A stretch of 64,000 bases of DNA, from NCBI RefSeq assembly GCF_014648815.1, contig NZ_BMRV01000004.1, positions 186,001 to 250,000 of the forward strand, given 5' to 3'. Numbering within the stretch: position 1 is the stretch's first letter; each line of letters opens with the position of its first letter. This DNA comes from Streptomyces flaveolus. GTDB taxonomy: Bacteria; Actinomycetota; Actinomycetes; Streptomycetales; Streptomycetaceae. Below are positions 36,196 to 48,023 of this stretch, one piece after another. The translations under genes were made by a program, and so were the position numbers. The notes beneath the pieces were generated by a model. That model was not told the origin of the DNA and did no database searches. It was given only the letters and a program-made list of their open reading frames with translations.

Positions 36196-37386
36196 TCAAG
36201 CTCCCTTCGCGGCCTGGAACAGCTCCGCCCGCGGATCCTCGTCCGCGGTCGCCTCGCGATACGCCTCGAGCGCGTCACGAGCCTTCCCCGTCAGGTCCTT
36301 CGGGACACTCACCTCGACGGTGACCAGGAGGTCGCCGCGGGTGCCGTCCTTGCGTACCGCGCCCTTGCCGCGGGCGCGCATGGTGCGGCCGTTGGGCGTG
36401 CCCGCCGGCAGCTTCAGCGTGACGGGGGGTCCGCCCAGGGTCGGGACGCGGACCTCGCCGCCGAGGGCCGCCTCGGCGTAGGTGACCGGGACGGTGACGG
36501 TGAGGTTGTCGCCCTTGCGGCCGAAGACGGGGTGGTCCTTGACGTGCACCACCACGTACAGGTCGCCCGCCGGGCCGCCCCGCTCGCCCGGTGCGCCCTT
36601 GCCGCGCAGCCGGATGCGCTGCCCGTCCGACACCCCGGCCGGGATGCGGACCTGCATCGTCCGCGAGGACTTGGCGCGTCCGGAGCCCTTGCAGACATCG
36701 CAGGGGTTCTCCGCGATCAGGCCGCGGCCCTTGCAGTCCGGGCACGGGTCGGTCAGCGAGAAGCCGCCGCCGGAGCCCCGGGCGACCTGGCCGGTGCCGA
36801 CGCAGGTCGGGCACACGCGCGGCGTGCCGTTCTTGTCGCCGGTGCCCGAACAGGCCTTGCAGGGCTGCTGGCTGGACATGCGCAGCGGGACCGTCGCGCC
36901 CTCGATGGCCTCCGTGAAGCTGAGGGTGACCTCGGACTCGATGTCCTGGCCGCGCCGCGGCTGGGTCCGCGTGCCGGTGCCGGGACCGCCGGCGCCGGTG
37001 CGGTTGAACAGGCCCCCGAAGACGTCGCCGAGACCGCCGCCGAAGCCGCCGGCCCCGCCGCCCTGGGCGCCGCCTCCGAAGAGGTCGCCCAGGTCGAAGT
37101 TGAAGGTGCCGCCGCCGCCCGCGCCCGGCCCCGGGCGGAACCCGCCGTTGCCGAAGAGCGCGCGGGCGTCGTCGTACTCCTTGCGCTTCTTGGCGTCACC
37201 GAGGACGTCGTTCGCCTCGGAGATCTCCTTGAAGCGCTCCTCCGCCTTGGCGTTGCCCTTGTTGGCGTCCGGGTGGAACTCGCGGGCGAGCTTCCGGTAC
37301 GCCTTCTTGATCTCGGCCTCGGTGGCGTCCTTGGGGACGCCGAGGACCTTGTAGTAGTCCTTCTCGATGAAGTCCTTGGTGCTCAT
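36196..37386 (-). CDS. dnaJ: DnaJ co-chaperone
   Basis: This 396-residue Hsp40 has a J domain (residues 8-75) with the catalytic HPD in [11 protein letters not shown], then a long Gly/Phe-rich linker with many GGGAGG units. Four zinc-binding CxxCxGxG repeats follow ([32 protein letters not shown]) at about 165-235, then the C-terminal substrate-binding beta domains. It delivers substrates to DnaK and stimulates its ATPase. It is the third gene of the operon, 42 bp after grpE. Confidence 0.97.
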   Translation of the reverse strand: MSTKDFIEKDYYKVLGVPKDATEAEIKKAYRKLAREFHPDANKGNAKAEERFKEISEANDVLGDAKKRKEYDDARALFGNGGFRPGPGAGGGGTFNFDLGDLFGGGAQGGGAGGFGGGLGDVFGGLFNRTGAGGPGTGTRTQPRRGQDIESEVTLSFTEAIEGATVPLRMSSQQPCKACSGTGDKNGTPRVCPTCVGTGQVARGSGGGFSLTDPCPDCKGRGLIAENPCDVCKGSGRAKSSRTMQVRIPAGVSDGQRIRLRGKGAPGERGGPAGDLYVVVHVKDHPVFGRKGDNLTVTVPVTYAEAALGGEVRVPTLGGPPVTLKLPAGTPNGRTMRARGKGAVRKDGTRGDLLVTVEVSVPKDLTGKARDALEAYREATADEDPRAELFQAAKGA

Positions 37387-37428
37387 CCCCGACGTCCCTC
37401 CTCTCCTGCGTACGCGTACGTCGTGACG

Positions 37429-39992
<2,564 letters not shown>

Positions 39993-40000
39993 TCAACAGA

Positions 40001-40021
40001 CGTGAGTCGAGCAGACTCAAC
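40001..40021. promoter_or_regulatory. HAIR operator 2 upstream of dnaK
   Basis: CGTGAGT-CGAGCAG-ACTCAAC keeps the GAGT-N7-ACTC core with degenerate outer bases. It overlaps a TTGAGT hexamer on the minus strand that could be the -35 box. It abuts the stop of the convergent-side WecA-like gene at 40024. Confidence 0.85.
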
Positions 40022-40023
40022 TC

Positions 40024-41184
40024 TTATCCGTTCCTTACACGCAATGACGCGCTGACCTGCGCTTCTTCAGGACCGGTGGCCTGACGAACCGGGAAATTCG
40101 CTCGCCGAGGGGAGGACCGGAGGGACAGTGGCGAGGTGCGCACCCCGGTCGCGGGCCGCGAGGGCGGCACCCGGCGACTCCCGCGAACGGCGGTGTCCGG
40201 GCCCGTCCGCCGCGGCTCGTACACCCGCACCCGCAGCAGTCCCAGCACCACGGCGACCGAGGCGCCCGCCACCCACAGCGCGGCCGTCTCCCCCACCCGG
40301 CCGATGTGCACGAGCACTCCCACGAGTACCCCGCAGAAGGCGGCCGCACCGAGCAGGACGACCACGCCCTGGGGCGTGACCCCCAGCCGCCGCAGCCGGT
40401 GGGCGAGGTGGTCGGGCCCGCCGCGCAACGGGGGCCGTCCGGCCAGCCGGCGCGACAGCAGGACGAGGACGGCGTCGGCGCTCACCAGCGCGGTCAGCGC
40501 GAACAGCACCCCCGCACCCGCATCCGGCGCCTGGCCCGCCCGGGTGAACACCGCCGACCCGGCGAGCAGGAAGCCGGCGAAGAGCGACCCGGAGGCGCCG
40601 AGCGCGATCCGGGCGGGATGCCAGTTGTGCAGCAGGAACCCGGCCAAGGCGGCGGCCAGCACGCTCAGCAGCACCGCGAGCCCGTCCATCAGCTCCGCCG
40701 CCGCGCAGACACCGATGCCGAAGGCGGTCACGACCCCCACGGCACCGGCCAGTCCGTCGGCGTGGTCCAGCCCCCGGAAGGCCGTGGCGACCAGCGCGAT
40801 CCAGGCCACCGCCAGCGCCCCGGCCAGCGACCCCGTCCCGTCGTACGGCACCACGCACGCCGCCGCGACGGCCGTGCCGGCCAGCAGCCACCGCCGCCGC
40901 AGCCGCCAGAGGTCGGCGGCGAGGCCCAGCGCCCCGACGGCGCAACCGGCGACGAGCAGGCGCCCCACACCCGTACCGAGCGGCACGACGCCCGCCCACT
41001 GGCAGGCGCCCGCGGCCAGCCCGGTGACGAGGACGACGGCCACGCCGCCGAGCAGGGGCACCGGTCGCGCGCGGCGCCGGTCGACCAGGGCCAGACGCAG
41101 GGCCGGGGCCCTCAGCAGCGCGGTGAGCAGGGCGGCGAGGAGAAAAGACGCGGTGGCGGCAGCGATCCCGTAGAGCACGGACAT
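40024..41184 (-). CDS. WecA/MraY-family glycosyl-1-phosphate transferase homologue with degenerate active site
   Basis: This 386-residue polytopic membrane protein has about ten helices and the family layout: VDRRRARPVPLLGGVAV near the N-terminus, LDHADGLAGAVGVVTAF (the DN-x-DGL-like motif), NWHPARIALGASGSLFAG and a late DHLAHRLRRLG histidine motif. Key acidic residues are changed. The usual DD pair is AD in LGLAADLWRLRRRW, the asparagine of DNMDGL is histidine, and the aspartate of the MGDSGS motif is alanine. Catalysis by the normal Mg-dependent route is therefore doubtful. It sits just upstream of the dnaK promoter on the same strand. The protein could be a scaffold or a changed enzyme. 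Confidence 0.75.
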   Translation of the reverse strand: MSVLYGIAAATASFLLAALLTALLRAPALRLALVDRRRARPVPLLGGVAVVLVTGLAAGACQWAGVVPLGTGVGRLLVAGCAVGALGLAADLWRLRRRWLLAGTAVAAACVVPYDGTGSLAGALAVAWIALVATAFRGLDHADGLAGAVGVVTAFGIGVCAAAELMDGLAVLLSVLAAALAGFLLHNWHPARIALGASGSLFAGFLLAGSAVFTRAGQAPDAGAGVLFALTALVSADAVLVLLSRRLAGRPPLRGGPDHLAHRLRRLGVTPQGVVVLLGAAAFCGVLVGVLVHIGRVGETAALWVAGASVAVVLGLLRVRVYEPRRTGPDTAVRGSRRVPPSRPATGVRTSPLSLRSSPRRANFPVRQATGPEEAQVSASLRVRNG

Positions 41185-41421
41185 AAACTAAGCCGAATAT
41201 CACGATGTGCGACGAATGTCCTGTCCAGTCCGGCGTGGCGGGGACGGGCGACGGCTCCCGAGCGGTCAGGGTTGCCTCAGCGACGCAGATCACCGCGGTC
41301 CTGACTACAGTGCGGCTGGAGATACGGGTAGTCTCAGACGGACTGCATAAGTTACCGCTTAGTAATGTCGGGGTAGGTGAAGAACCCCGCCCCACCCCTC
41401 GCAGGCCCGAGGAGCCCCCAA

Positions 41422-43704
41422 ATGCAACTCGCCGCGATCGTCGTGTCGCTGGTTCTGATTGTGGTCGGCGTGGCCCTGTTCGCCCGCGCCATCCTGCAGA
41501 TCGTCAACTACATGCGGCTCGGCCAGAGCGTGCCCGCGGGCACCCGCACCGACGCACCCGGACAGCGCACCCTCACCGTGGTCAGGGAGTTCCTCGGCCA
41601 CACCCGGATGAACCGCTGGGGCGTCGTCGGCGTCGCGCACTGGTTCGTGGCGGTGGGCTTCTTCTCCCTGCTGCTGACGATCGTCAACGCCATCGGACAG
41701 CTGTTCCAGGCCGACTGGCTGCTGCCGATCATCGGTGAATGGGCGCCGTACAACGTCTTCGTCGAGTTCATCGGCACGATGACGGTGCTCGGCATCCTGG
41801 CGCTGATCGTCATCCGGCAGCTGAGCCACCCGAGGAAGCCGGGCCGCAAGTCCCGCTTCGCGGGCTCCAACTTCGGCCAGGCGTACTTCGTCGAGGCCGT
41901 CATCCTCATCGTCGGCGTCTGCATCTTCATGCTGCACGCACTCGAGGGCGCCCAGCACCACGTGGACGGCTACGATGCCTCGTTCTTCATCTCGTACCCG
42001 GTGGTGTCGTGGCTGGAGGGCCTGGACGTCTCCACGCTCCAGAACCTCACCTACTTCTTCGCGGGCCTGAAGATCGCGACCTCCTTCATCTGGATGATCA
42101 CGGTCGCCCTGAAGACCGACATGGGTGTGGCCTGGCACCGCTTCCTCGCCTTCCCGAACATCTGGTTCAAGCGCGACGCCAAGGGAGGCACCGCCCTCGG
42201 TCCGCTGCTGCCGATGACCTCGGGCGGCAAGCCGATCGACTTCACCGACCCGGGCGACGACGACGTCTTCGGCGTCTCCCAGGTCGAGCAGTTCTCGTGG
42301 AAGGGCCTGCTGGACTTCTCCACCTGCACCGAGTGCGGTCGCTGCCAGTCGCAGTGCCCCGCCTGGAACACCGGCAAGCCGCTCTCCCCCAAGCTCCTGA
42401 TCATGTCCCTGCGCGACCACGCGCACGCCAAGGCCCCCTACCTGCTGGCCGGCGGCGGCAAGACGATGGAGGGCGAGGAGAAGGCCTCCGAGGAGCAGCT
42501 CAAGGACGTCCCCGCGGCGGCGCTGGCGGAGGCCGAGCGCCCGCTGATCGGCACGGCCGAGGAGAACGGCGTCATCGACCCGGACGTCCTGTGGTCCTGC
42601 ACCACCTGCGGCGCCTGCGTCGAGCAGTGCCCGGTCGACATCGAGCACGTCGACCACATCGTCGACATGCGCCGCTACCAGGTGATGATCGAGTCCGCGT
42701 TCCCGTCCGAGGCGGGCACGATGCTCAAGAACCTGGAGAAGAAGGGCAACCCCTGGGGTCTGGCCAAGAAGCAGCGCCTGGAGTGGACCAAGGAGGTCGA
42801 CTTCGAGGTCCCGGTCGTCGGCAAGGACATCGAGGACCTCACCGAGGTCGAGTACCTGTACTGGGTCGGCTGCGCCGGCGCCCTCGAGGACCGCGCCAAG
42901 AAGACCACCAAGGCCTTCGCCGAGCTGCTGCACATGGCGGGCGTGAAGTTCGCGATCATGGGCGGCGACGAGAAGTGCACCGGTGACTCCGCCCGCCGCC
43001 TCGGCAACGAGCCCCTGTTCCAGGAGCTCGGCATGGAGAACGTCATGTCCCTCAACGCCGCCTTCGGCGAGGAGATGGACGAGGACGGCAAGGTCGTGCC
43101 CGAGTCGGCGAAGCCCAAGTCGGCCAAGAAGATCGTCGCGACCTGCCCGCACTGCCTCAACACCCTCGGCAACGAGTACCCGCAGCTCGGCGGCGACTAC
43201 GAGGTCATCCACCACACCCAGCTGCTCCAGCACCTGGTGGACGAGGGCAAGCTGGTCCCGGTGACCCCGGTCGAGGGCATCATCACCTACCACGACCCGT
43301 GCTACCTGGGCCGGCACAACAAGATCTACACGCCGCCGCGCGAGATCATCGCCGCCGTCCCGGGCGTCCGCAACGAGGAGATGCACCGCCACAAGGAGCG
43401 CGGCTTCTGCTGCGGCGCCGGCGGCGCGCGCATGTGGATGGAGGAGCGGATCGGCAAGCGCATCAACAACGAGCGCGTCGACGAGGCCCTCTCCGTCAAC
43501 CCGGACATCGTCTCCACCGCCTGCCCGTTCTGCCTGGTCATGCTGACCGACTCGGTCAACGGCAAGAAGAACGACGGCAAGGCCAAGGAGTCGATCCAGG
43601 TCGTCGACGTCGCCCAGCTCCTGCTGGACTCCGTCAAGACCCCGGCCGACCCGGCCGGCGAGGCCGAGCAGGAGACCGAGCCGACGCCCGAGCCGGTGAA
43701 GTAG
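41422..43704 (+). CDS. Fe-S oxidoreductase with membrane cytochrome-like N-terminus and CCG domains
   Basis: This 760-residue protein starts at ATG 41422 after GAGGAG. Residues 1-260 carry about six membrane helices with spaced histidines, like the NarI-type haem b subunit. Two ferredoxin motifs follow (CTECGRCQSQCPAWN near 310, CTTCGACVEQCPVDIEH near 395), then two CCG domains as in heterodisulfide reductase HdrD/GlpC: CPHCLNTLGNEY, DPCYLGRHN, GFCCGAGGARMW and CPFCLVMLTDSV. The C-terminus is a Pro/Glu tail. It probably moves electrons between the membrane quinone pool and an unknown soluble partner. Such proteins are common in actinobacteria, often beside fatty-acid oxidation genes, but not here. 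Confidence 0.88.
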   Translation: MQLAAIVVSLVLIVVGVALFARAILQIVNYMRLGQSVPAGTRTDAPGQRTLTVVREFLGHTRMNRWGVVGVAHWFVAVGFFSLLLTIVNAIGQLFQADWLLPIIGEWAPYNVFVEFIGTMTVLGILALIVIRQLSHPRKPGRKSRFAGSNFGQAYFVEAVILIVGVCIFMLHALEGAQHHVDGYDASFFISYPVVSWLEGLDVSTLQNLTYFFAGLKIATSFIWMITVALKTDMGVAWHRFLAFPNIWFKRDAKGGTALGPLLPMTSGGKPIDFTDPGDDDVFGVSQVEQFSWKGLLDFSTCTECGRCQSQCPAWNTGKPLSPKLLIMSLRDHAHAKAPYLLAGGGKTMEGEEKASEEQLKDVPAAALAEAERPLIGTAEENGVIDPDVLWSCTTCGACVEQCPVDIEHVDHIVDMRRYQVMIESAFPSEAGTMLKNLEKKGNPWGLAKKQRLEWTKEVDFEVPVVGKDIEDLTEVEYLYWVGCAGALEDRAKKTTKAFAELLHMAGVKFAIMGGDEKCTGDSARRLGNEPLFQELGMENVMSLNAAFGEEMDEDGKVVPESAKPKSAKKIVATCPHCLNTLGNEYPQLGGDYEVIHHTQLLQHLVDEGKLVPVTPVEGIITYHDPCYLGRHNKIYTPPREIIAAVPGVRNEEMHRHKERGFCCGAGGARMWMEERIGKRINNERVDEALSVNPDIVSTACPFCLVMLTDSVNGKKNDGKAKESIQVVDVAQLLLDSVKTPADPAGEAEQETEPTPEPVK

Positions 43705-43727
43705 CCCCACGGCCACGACAGACCTGC

Positions 43728-43762
43728 CGACGCCCCCGGATCCGCCAGGATCGGGGGCGTCG
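43728..43762. terminator. Terminator of the Fe-S oxidoreductase gene
   Basis: CGACGCCCCCGGATCC (43728-43743) and GGATCGGGGGCGTCG (43748-43762) form a near-perfect 15-bp stem with a single bulge and a 4-nt loop, 24 bp after the stop. Confidence 0.85.
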
Positions 43763-43848
43763 CCGTTCCCGGGCTATCGCCGCCACTCGAACACGTGCAT
43801 CATGACCGGGGCGTTGTTCGGTGATGTGTGATGCGGACGGGGTGAACG

Positions 43849-45168
43849 GTGCACGTGCGAAGAAGCGCGCGGCGGACGGCCGGAGGCGCGGTGGCCCTCG
43901 GCTCCCTGCTGCTGCTCGTCGCCTGCGGCCACGACCCCTCGCACACCACGGGCGCCGACGGAGCCACGGCCACCGGACACGCCCCCGTCCGCGCCGCCCA
44001 GGCCCCGGCCCCGCTGCCCGTCCCGCACGGCAAGGGCAGCAGGACCCCCGACGACTTCAACGGCGACGGGCACCGCGACCTCGTCCTGAACGACCTCGTC
44101 AAGGCCGAGAGCCACGCCGACGACGCCGGCATAGGCATCGTCTACGGCTCGTCGCACGGACTCGTGCCGGGCGCCCGGCAACTGCTCTCCCCGGCCACGC
44201 ACGCGGCCCGTGTGCAGGGCCAGTTGCCGGCCGTCTTCGAGGCGGAGGCCGGCTGCGACCTCGACGGCGACGGCTTCACCGACCTCGTCGTCACCACCGA
44301 CCCGCCCTACGACGGCCAGGGCCGCCCCCCGGTGCCCCTCCAGCTCCTCTTCGGCTCCCCGGACGGATTCACCGGCCGCGCGGTGGTCCTGACCGTGCCC
44401 GGCCGGGCCCGGCTCGGCAACGACTGGCCGGACCGGCCGGTCTGCGGCGACTTCGACGGCGACGGCGCCGAGGACCTGGTCCTGCACGCGTCGGCCGGCC
44501 ACCTCACCTATCTGCGCGGCCCCTTCACCCGCGAGGGCGTCCCGCACGCGGCCGGCGCCCCGCTCGCCTCGCCGGGCGAGGCCCCCACGGGCCCCTCCGC
44601 CGACGTGGACCGCGACGGCTACGACGACCTGGTCGTCCGCGCCTCGGCGGGCACCGGCACCGCCGCCGTCGTCCTCGGCGGCCCGGCCGGCCCCGCCCGC
44701 ACCGGCGCCACCCTCCCGTCCGGCGTCGACGTGGCCCTCGGCGCCTTCGGCCGGGGCGCGTCCCTGGACGCGGCCGTGGGTGCCCCGACCGGCACGGCCC
44801 TGCGCTTTGACCTCCCCGCCGCCGCCCGCGGCACCCTGGGCGCCCCCGGCTCGGTGCTCGACGCCGCCGACTTCGACGGCGACGGCCTCAGCGAGCTGGT
44901 CACCGGCGGCACCCGGGTACGCGTCCTGCCGGGCCGCGAGACGGGCCCCACCACCCGGGGCGCGGTCACCGTGACACCCGCCGCCCGGGGCACCGCACGG
45001 GTCCTGACCGCCGGCGACTTCGACGGCGACGGCCGCGCGGACCTGGTGGTGCGGACGTACGAAGGGGACACCGAGGACTCCGTCGAGGTCCACCGCGGGG
45101 CGGCGAAGGGGCTGGTGACGCAGCGGGCCGCGGTCACGTTCTCGACGTCCCAGTTCCTGAGCCCGTAG
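43849..45168 (+). CDS. FG-GAP/VCBS repeat lipoprotein
   Basis: This 439-residue protein starts at GTG (or a second GTG 6 bp later). Its signal peptide ends in a lipobox LLLVAC with Cys near residue 26. The mature part is a beta-propeller of FG-GAP repeats, each with a calcium-type motif: DDFNGDGHRDLVLND, CDLDGDGFTDLVVTT, GDFDGDGAEDLVLHA, ADVDRDGYDDLVVRA, ADFDGDGLSELVTGG and GDFDGDGRADLVVRT. Six to seven blades fit a complete integrin-like propeller outside the cell, anchored by lipid. The ligand is unknown. Confidence 0.88.
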   Translation: MHVRRSARRTAGGAVALGSLLLLVACGHDPSHTTGADGATATGHAPVRAAQAPAPLPVPHGKGSRTPDDFNGDGHRDLVLNDLVKAESHADDAGIGIVYGSSHGLVPGARQLLSPATHAARVQGQLPAVFEAEAGCDLDGDGFTDLVVTTDPPYDGQGRPPVPLQLLFGSPDGFTGRAVVLTVPGRARLGNDWPDRPVCGDFDGDGAEDLVLHASAGHLTYLRGPFTREGVPHAAGAPLASPGEAPTGPSADVDRDGYDDLVVRASAGTGTAAVVLGGPAGPARTGATLPSGVDVALGAFGRGASLDAAVGAPTGTALRFDLPAAARGTLGAPGSVLDAADFDGDGLSELVTGGTRVRVLPGRETGPTTRGAVTVTPAARGTARVLTAGDFDGDGRADLVVRTYEGDTEDSVEVHRGAAKGLVTQRAAVTFSTSQFLSP

Positions 45169-45330
45169 GAGCCCGTAGGGGCCGTGCGGCGACGGCCCAG
45201 GTGACGCGGGGGGAGCCCTCGGGGCCACCTCGGGGGCCTCCCGTAGGGGATGTCACAGCTCGGCCGCAAAGGGCCCCCCGAAAGCCCGGCCCCCGCACGT
45301 CACTCTCCGGGACCAGGTACGTTCGAAGGC

Positions 45331-46245
45331 GTGGCTGGATTCAGGATCGGACGCGGCCGGGACAACGGCGCTCCTCACGCGCGACCGCAACACCCTCCGT
45401 ACGGGCAGCAGACGCCGCAGGGACCGTCGTACGGCGCTCCCGCGGCGCCTCGGCAGCCGTACCCGCAGCAGCCGTACGGGCCCGGCGGCCCCGGCGGCGG
45501 GCAGTGGCCGCAGCCGGACGGCGGCCACGGGGAGCCGGAGTACTTCGGCGACGGCGGCCACCCGCACGGCGGACAGCCCCCGTACGACCCGTACGCGGCC
45601 AACAACCCGGGCCACACCCAGGCGTTCGCGATCGGCGAGGACCCCTACACCCAGGGCGAGACCTACCGCGCCGGCTCGGCGGCACCGCCCCCCGGACCGG
45701 TCGGCCCGCGCCTGCACTGGAAGGCCCTGCTGAAGGGCATCGTCACGGCCCCCAACCAGACCTTCCTCCAGATGCGGGACTACACGATGTGGGGCCCCGC
45801 CCTCGTCGTGACCTTCCTCTACGGTCTGCTGGCGGTCTTCGGCTTCGACGGCGCCCGCCAGGACGCCATCAACGCGACCCTGTCGAACGCGGTCCCGATC
45901 GTCCTGACCACGGCCGTCGCGATGGTGCTGAGCGCCTTCGTGCTGGGCGTCGTCACCCACACCCTGGCCCGCCAGCTCGGCGGCGACGGCGCCTGGCAGC
46001 CCACCGTCGGCCTGTCCATGCTGATCATGTCGGTCACGGACGCGCCCCGGCTGGTCGTCGCCATGTTCGCCGGCGGCGACGCGCCCTTCGTGCAGATCCT
46101 GGGCTGGGTGACATGGGTCGCGGCCGGCGCCCTGCTGACCTCGATGGTCAGCCGCTCCCATGACCTGCCCTGGCCGAAGGCGCTCGGCGCGTCCGCGATC
46201 CAGCTGGTCGCGCTGCTGTCGATCGTCAAGCTGGGCACGTTCTGA
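45331..46245 (+). CDS. Yip1-family membrane protein
   Basis: This 304-residue protein starts with GTG (VAGFRIGRGRDNG). The first 120 residues are a disordered, Pro/Gln/Tyr/Gly-rich head (PYGQQTPQG, PYPQQPYGPGGPGG). The rest has five membrane helices starting with the family motif WKALLKGIVTAPNQTFLQMRDY. The Yip1 fold is found in many actinobacterial membrane proteins without known function. It is followed by a strong bidirectional terminator shared with the convergent phosphoribosyltransferase gene. Confidence 0.78.
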   Translation: MAGFRIGRGRDNGAPHARPQHPPYGQQTPQGPSYGAPAAPRQPYPQQPYGPGGPGGGQWPQPDGGHGEPEYFGDGGHPHGGQPPYDPYAANNPGHTQAFAIGEDPYTQGETYRAGSAAPPPGPVGPRLHWKALLKGIVTAPNQTFLQMRDYTMWGPALVVTFLYGLLAVFGFDGARQDAINATLSNAVPIVLTTAVAMVLSAFVLGVVTHTLARQLGGDGAWQPTVGLSMLIMSVTDAPRLVVAMFAGGDAPFVQILGWVTWVAAGALLTSMVSRSHDLPWPKALGASAIQLVALLSIVKLGTF

Positions 46246-46253
46246 CATCCGGC

Positions 46254-46295
46254 GCACGAAAAAGGGGCCCCCGGCGCGGGGCCCCTTTTCCGTGC
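46254..46295. terminator. Bidirectional terminator with A/T flanks
   Basis: AAAGGGGCCCC and GGGGCCCCTTTT form the stem core, extended by GCACG/CGTGC outside. T and A runs on both sides make it a classical intrinsic terminator for both convergent genes. Confidence 0.93.
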
Positions 46296-46309
46296 GTCCG
46301 AGGCTCGGC

Positions 46310-46807
46310 TCAGGCGTCGAGCACCTGACCGTCCCGCCGCACGACGGGCGGCTGAACGCTCCACGGGAAGTTGATCCAGTCGTCGGTGCGCTTCCACACG
46401 TACTCGCACTGGACGAGCGAGTGGGACTTCTCATAGATCACCGCACTGCGCACCTCGGCGACCGTGTCGAGGCAGAAGTCCCGCACCAGCTTGAGCGTCT
46501 TGCCGGTGTCGGCGACGTCGTCGGTGATGAGGACCTTCTTGCGGGAGAAGTCGATGACGTTGGGCACGGGCGCGAGCATGACCGGCATCTCGAGCGTGGT
46601 GCCGACCCCGGTGTAGAACTCGACGTTCACCAGGTGGATGTTCTTGCAGTCCAGCGCGTACGCCAGCCCGCCGGCCACGAAGACCCCGCCACGGGCGATG
46701 GAGAGCACTATGTCCGGCTCGTACCCGTCGTCGGCGACCGCCTGCGCGAGCTCGCGGACGGCGACGCCGAACTGCTCGTAGGTCAGGTTCTCCCGTACTT
46801 CACTCAT
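46310..46807 (-). CDS. Purine-type phosphoribosyltransferase
   Basis: This 165-residue type I PRTase has the PRPP motif VLITDDVADTGKTLKL near 95 and an early PDIVLSIARGGVFVAG loop that binds pyrophosphate, features of xanthine/guanine/hypoxanthine PRTases. C-terminal WKRTDDWINFPW is typical of the Gpt-like group in actinobacteria. It probably salvages a purine base with PRPP. It lies 13 bp downstream of dcd and is likely co-transcribed with it. Confidence 0.87.
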   Translation of the reverse strand: MSEVRENLTYEQFGVAVRELAQAVADDGYEPDIVLSIARGGVFVAGGLAYALDCKNIHLVNVEFYTGVGTTLEMPVMLAPVPNVIDFSRKKVLITDDVADTGKTLKLVRDFCLDTVAEVRSAVIYEKSHSLVQCEYVWKRTDDWINFPWSVQPPVVRRDGQVLDA

Positions 46808-46820
46808 GCGCGCGTCCTGC

Positions 46821-47396
46821 TCATACCTGGGTCCGATGGAAGTTGATGAAGGACCGGGAGGCGGTCGGCCCCCGCTGCCCCTGGTACCGCGACCCGTACC
46901 GCTCGCTGCCGTACGGATGGTCGGCCGGCGAGGTGAGCCGGAACATGCAGAGCTGCCCGATCTTCATCCCGGGCCACAGCTTGATCGGCAGGGTCGCGAG
47001 ATTGCTGAGCTCGAGCGTCACGTGCCCGGAGAACCCGGGGTCGATGAACCCGGCGGTCGAGTGCGTGACCAGCCCGAGCCGCCCGAGCGAACTCTTCCCC
47101 TCCAGCCGGGAGGCCAGATCGTCGGGCAGCGAGACGACCTCGTACGTGCTGGCCAGCACGAACTCGCCCGGGTGCAGGATGAACGGCTCGTCCCCCTCCG
47201 GCTCCACGAGCCGGGTCAGATCCGCCTGCTCGACGGAGGGGTCGATGTGCGGGTACCGGTGATTCTCGAACACCCGGAAGTAGCGGTCGAGGCGCACGTC
47301 GATGCTCGACGGCTGCACCATGGAGTCGTCGAAGGGATCGATACGCACCCGCCCGGAATCGATCTCGGCCCGGATGTCCTTGTCTGAGAGAAGCAC
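46821..47396 (-). CDS. dcd: dCTP deaminase
   Basis: This 191-residue trimeric enzyme deaminates dCTP to dUTP, the main route to dUMP for thymidylate in many bacteria. It starts at GTG ([12 protein letters not shown]). Family motifs are the [12 protein letters not shown] catalytic glutamate region, [31 protein letters not shown] and the C-terminal [15 protein letters not shown] lid. Length and sequence are those expected for Streptomyces Dcd. Upstream (91 bp) is a small zinc-ribbon-like gene on the same strand. Confidence 0.96.
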   Translation of the reverse strand: MLLSDKDIRAEIDSGRVRIDPFDDSMVQPSSIDVRLDRYFRVFENHRYPHIDPSVEQADLTRLVEPEGDEPFILHPGEFVLASTYEVVSLPDDLASRLEGKSSLGRLGLVTHSTAGFIDPGFSGHVTLELSNLATLPIKLWPGMKIGQLCMFRLTSPADHPYGSERYGSRYQGQRGPTASRSFINFHRTQV

Positions 47397-47487
47397 GCAC
47401 CGAGGATACGCAAGGCGCGCGGAGCAGCGACAACCGCCGCCGCGCCGCGCGCCCGGTACTGCTGGGGTCTCCGTGCCCGGAGGCCGG

Positions 47488-47646
47488 CTACCGCTTCGCC
47501 GACACCACCGGCACGGCACTCCGCAGCCGCGCACACCGCGGACATCGGACGAGCCGGCCGGGCCCGAGCCGCTCGGCCTGCTGCATCGGGAACGAGGCGG
47601 CGGTGAACACGTGCCCATCGGCACAGCGGAGGACGGTGCGATCCAT
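47488..47646 (-). CDS. 52-aa zinc-ribbon-like small protein
   Basis: This short gene starts at ATG 47646 and stops with TAG. The product runs [20 protein letters not shown] and then carries RCPRC near residue 36 before a C-terminal VPVVSAKR. The spacing C-x3-H ... C-x2-C fits one zinc-ribbon knuckle pair with Cys8, His12, Cys35 and Cys38. GAAGG sits at a good distance upstream. It is co-oriented with dcd and may be its leader gene. I do not know a function; many Streptomyces appear to have such tiny ribbon proteins. Confidence 0.65.
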   Translation of the reverse strand: MDRTVLRCADGHVFTAASFPMQQAERLGPGRLVRCPRCARLRSAVPVVSAKR

Positions 47647-47873
47647 CAAGTCCTTCAAGTCCCTTCCCCAAGAGCCGCGTCTGGCGAACTACCCTGACGA
47701 CGAAAGCCACATTACGGGATCAAAGGAACGACCCTCCAGGCGGCACTCCGCCCTCCCGGACACCCTCGGGAACGCCCCCACGGTACGCCCCAACTCCGGC
47801 CCCCCGCAGCCGCTTCCTCCCCCTGAAACGCCCTCAGGCCCCACGGCGGAAACACCGGGGGCCGACGATGAGG

Positions 47874-47879
47874 TATGGT
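47874..47879 (+). promoter_or_regulatory. Probable -10 box of the tRNA-Gly gene
   Basis: TATGGT lies 39 bp before the tRNA 5' end; no convincing TTGACA-type -35 is visible 17 bp upstream. Confidence 0.35.
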
Positions 47880-47917
47880 GAGCGAGCGTCCAGCACCGAC
47901 TCCGGTCGGCGGCTTAC

Positions 47918-47991
47918 GCGGGTGTAGTTTAATGGTAGAACATCAGCTTCCCAAGCTGAGAGCGCGAGTTCGATTCTCGTCACCCGCTCCA
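47918..47991 (+). tRNA. tRNA-Gly (anticodon CCC)
   Basis: The acceptor stem GCGGGTG pairs with CACCCGC. The D-arm contains TAGTTTAATGGTAGAAC and the T-arm GAGTTCGATTCTC. The anticodon loop TTCCCAA, framed by CAGC/GCTG, gives anticodon CCC. The 3' CCA is encoded (47989-47991). The gene is intact although its 3' half is part of a 46-bp repeat found again at 52411, showing use as an integration site. Confidence 0.95.
47946..47991 (+). repeat. attL-like 46-bp repeat (3' half of tRNA-Gly)
   Basis: Bases 47946-47991 (anticodon arm to CCA) are identical over 46 bp to 52411-52456. Flanking bases differ on both sides, so the repeat ends are sharp. This is the pattern of a site-specific integrase crossover at a tRNA gene. 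Confidence 0.9.
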
Positions 47992-47996
47992 TGAAG

Positions 47997-48023
47997 AAGC
48001 CCCTGGTCAGTGACCAGGGGCTT
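47997..48023. terminator. Terminator after tRNA-Gly
   Basis: AAGCCCCTGGTCA and TGACCAGGGGCTT form a perfect 13-bp stem, six bases after the encoded CCA. Confidence 0.9.

Noticed and set aside
47603-47881. Plus-strand 92-codon frame before tRNA-Gly
   Set aside because: Pro-rich composition, no ribosome site, and it overlaps the zinc-ribbon gene and the tRNA promoter region.
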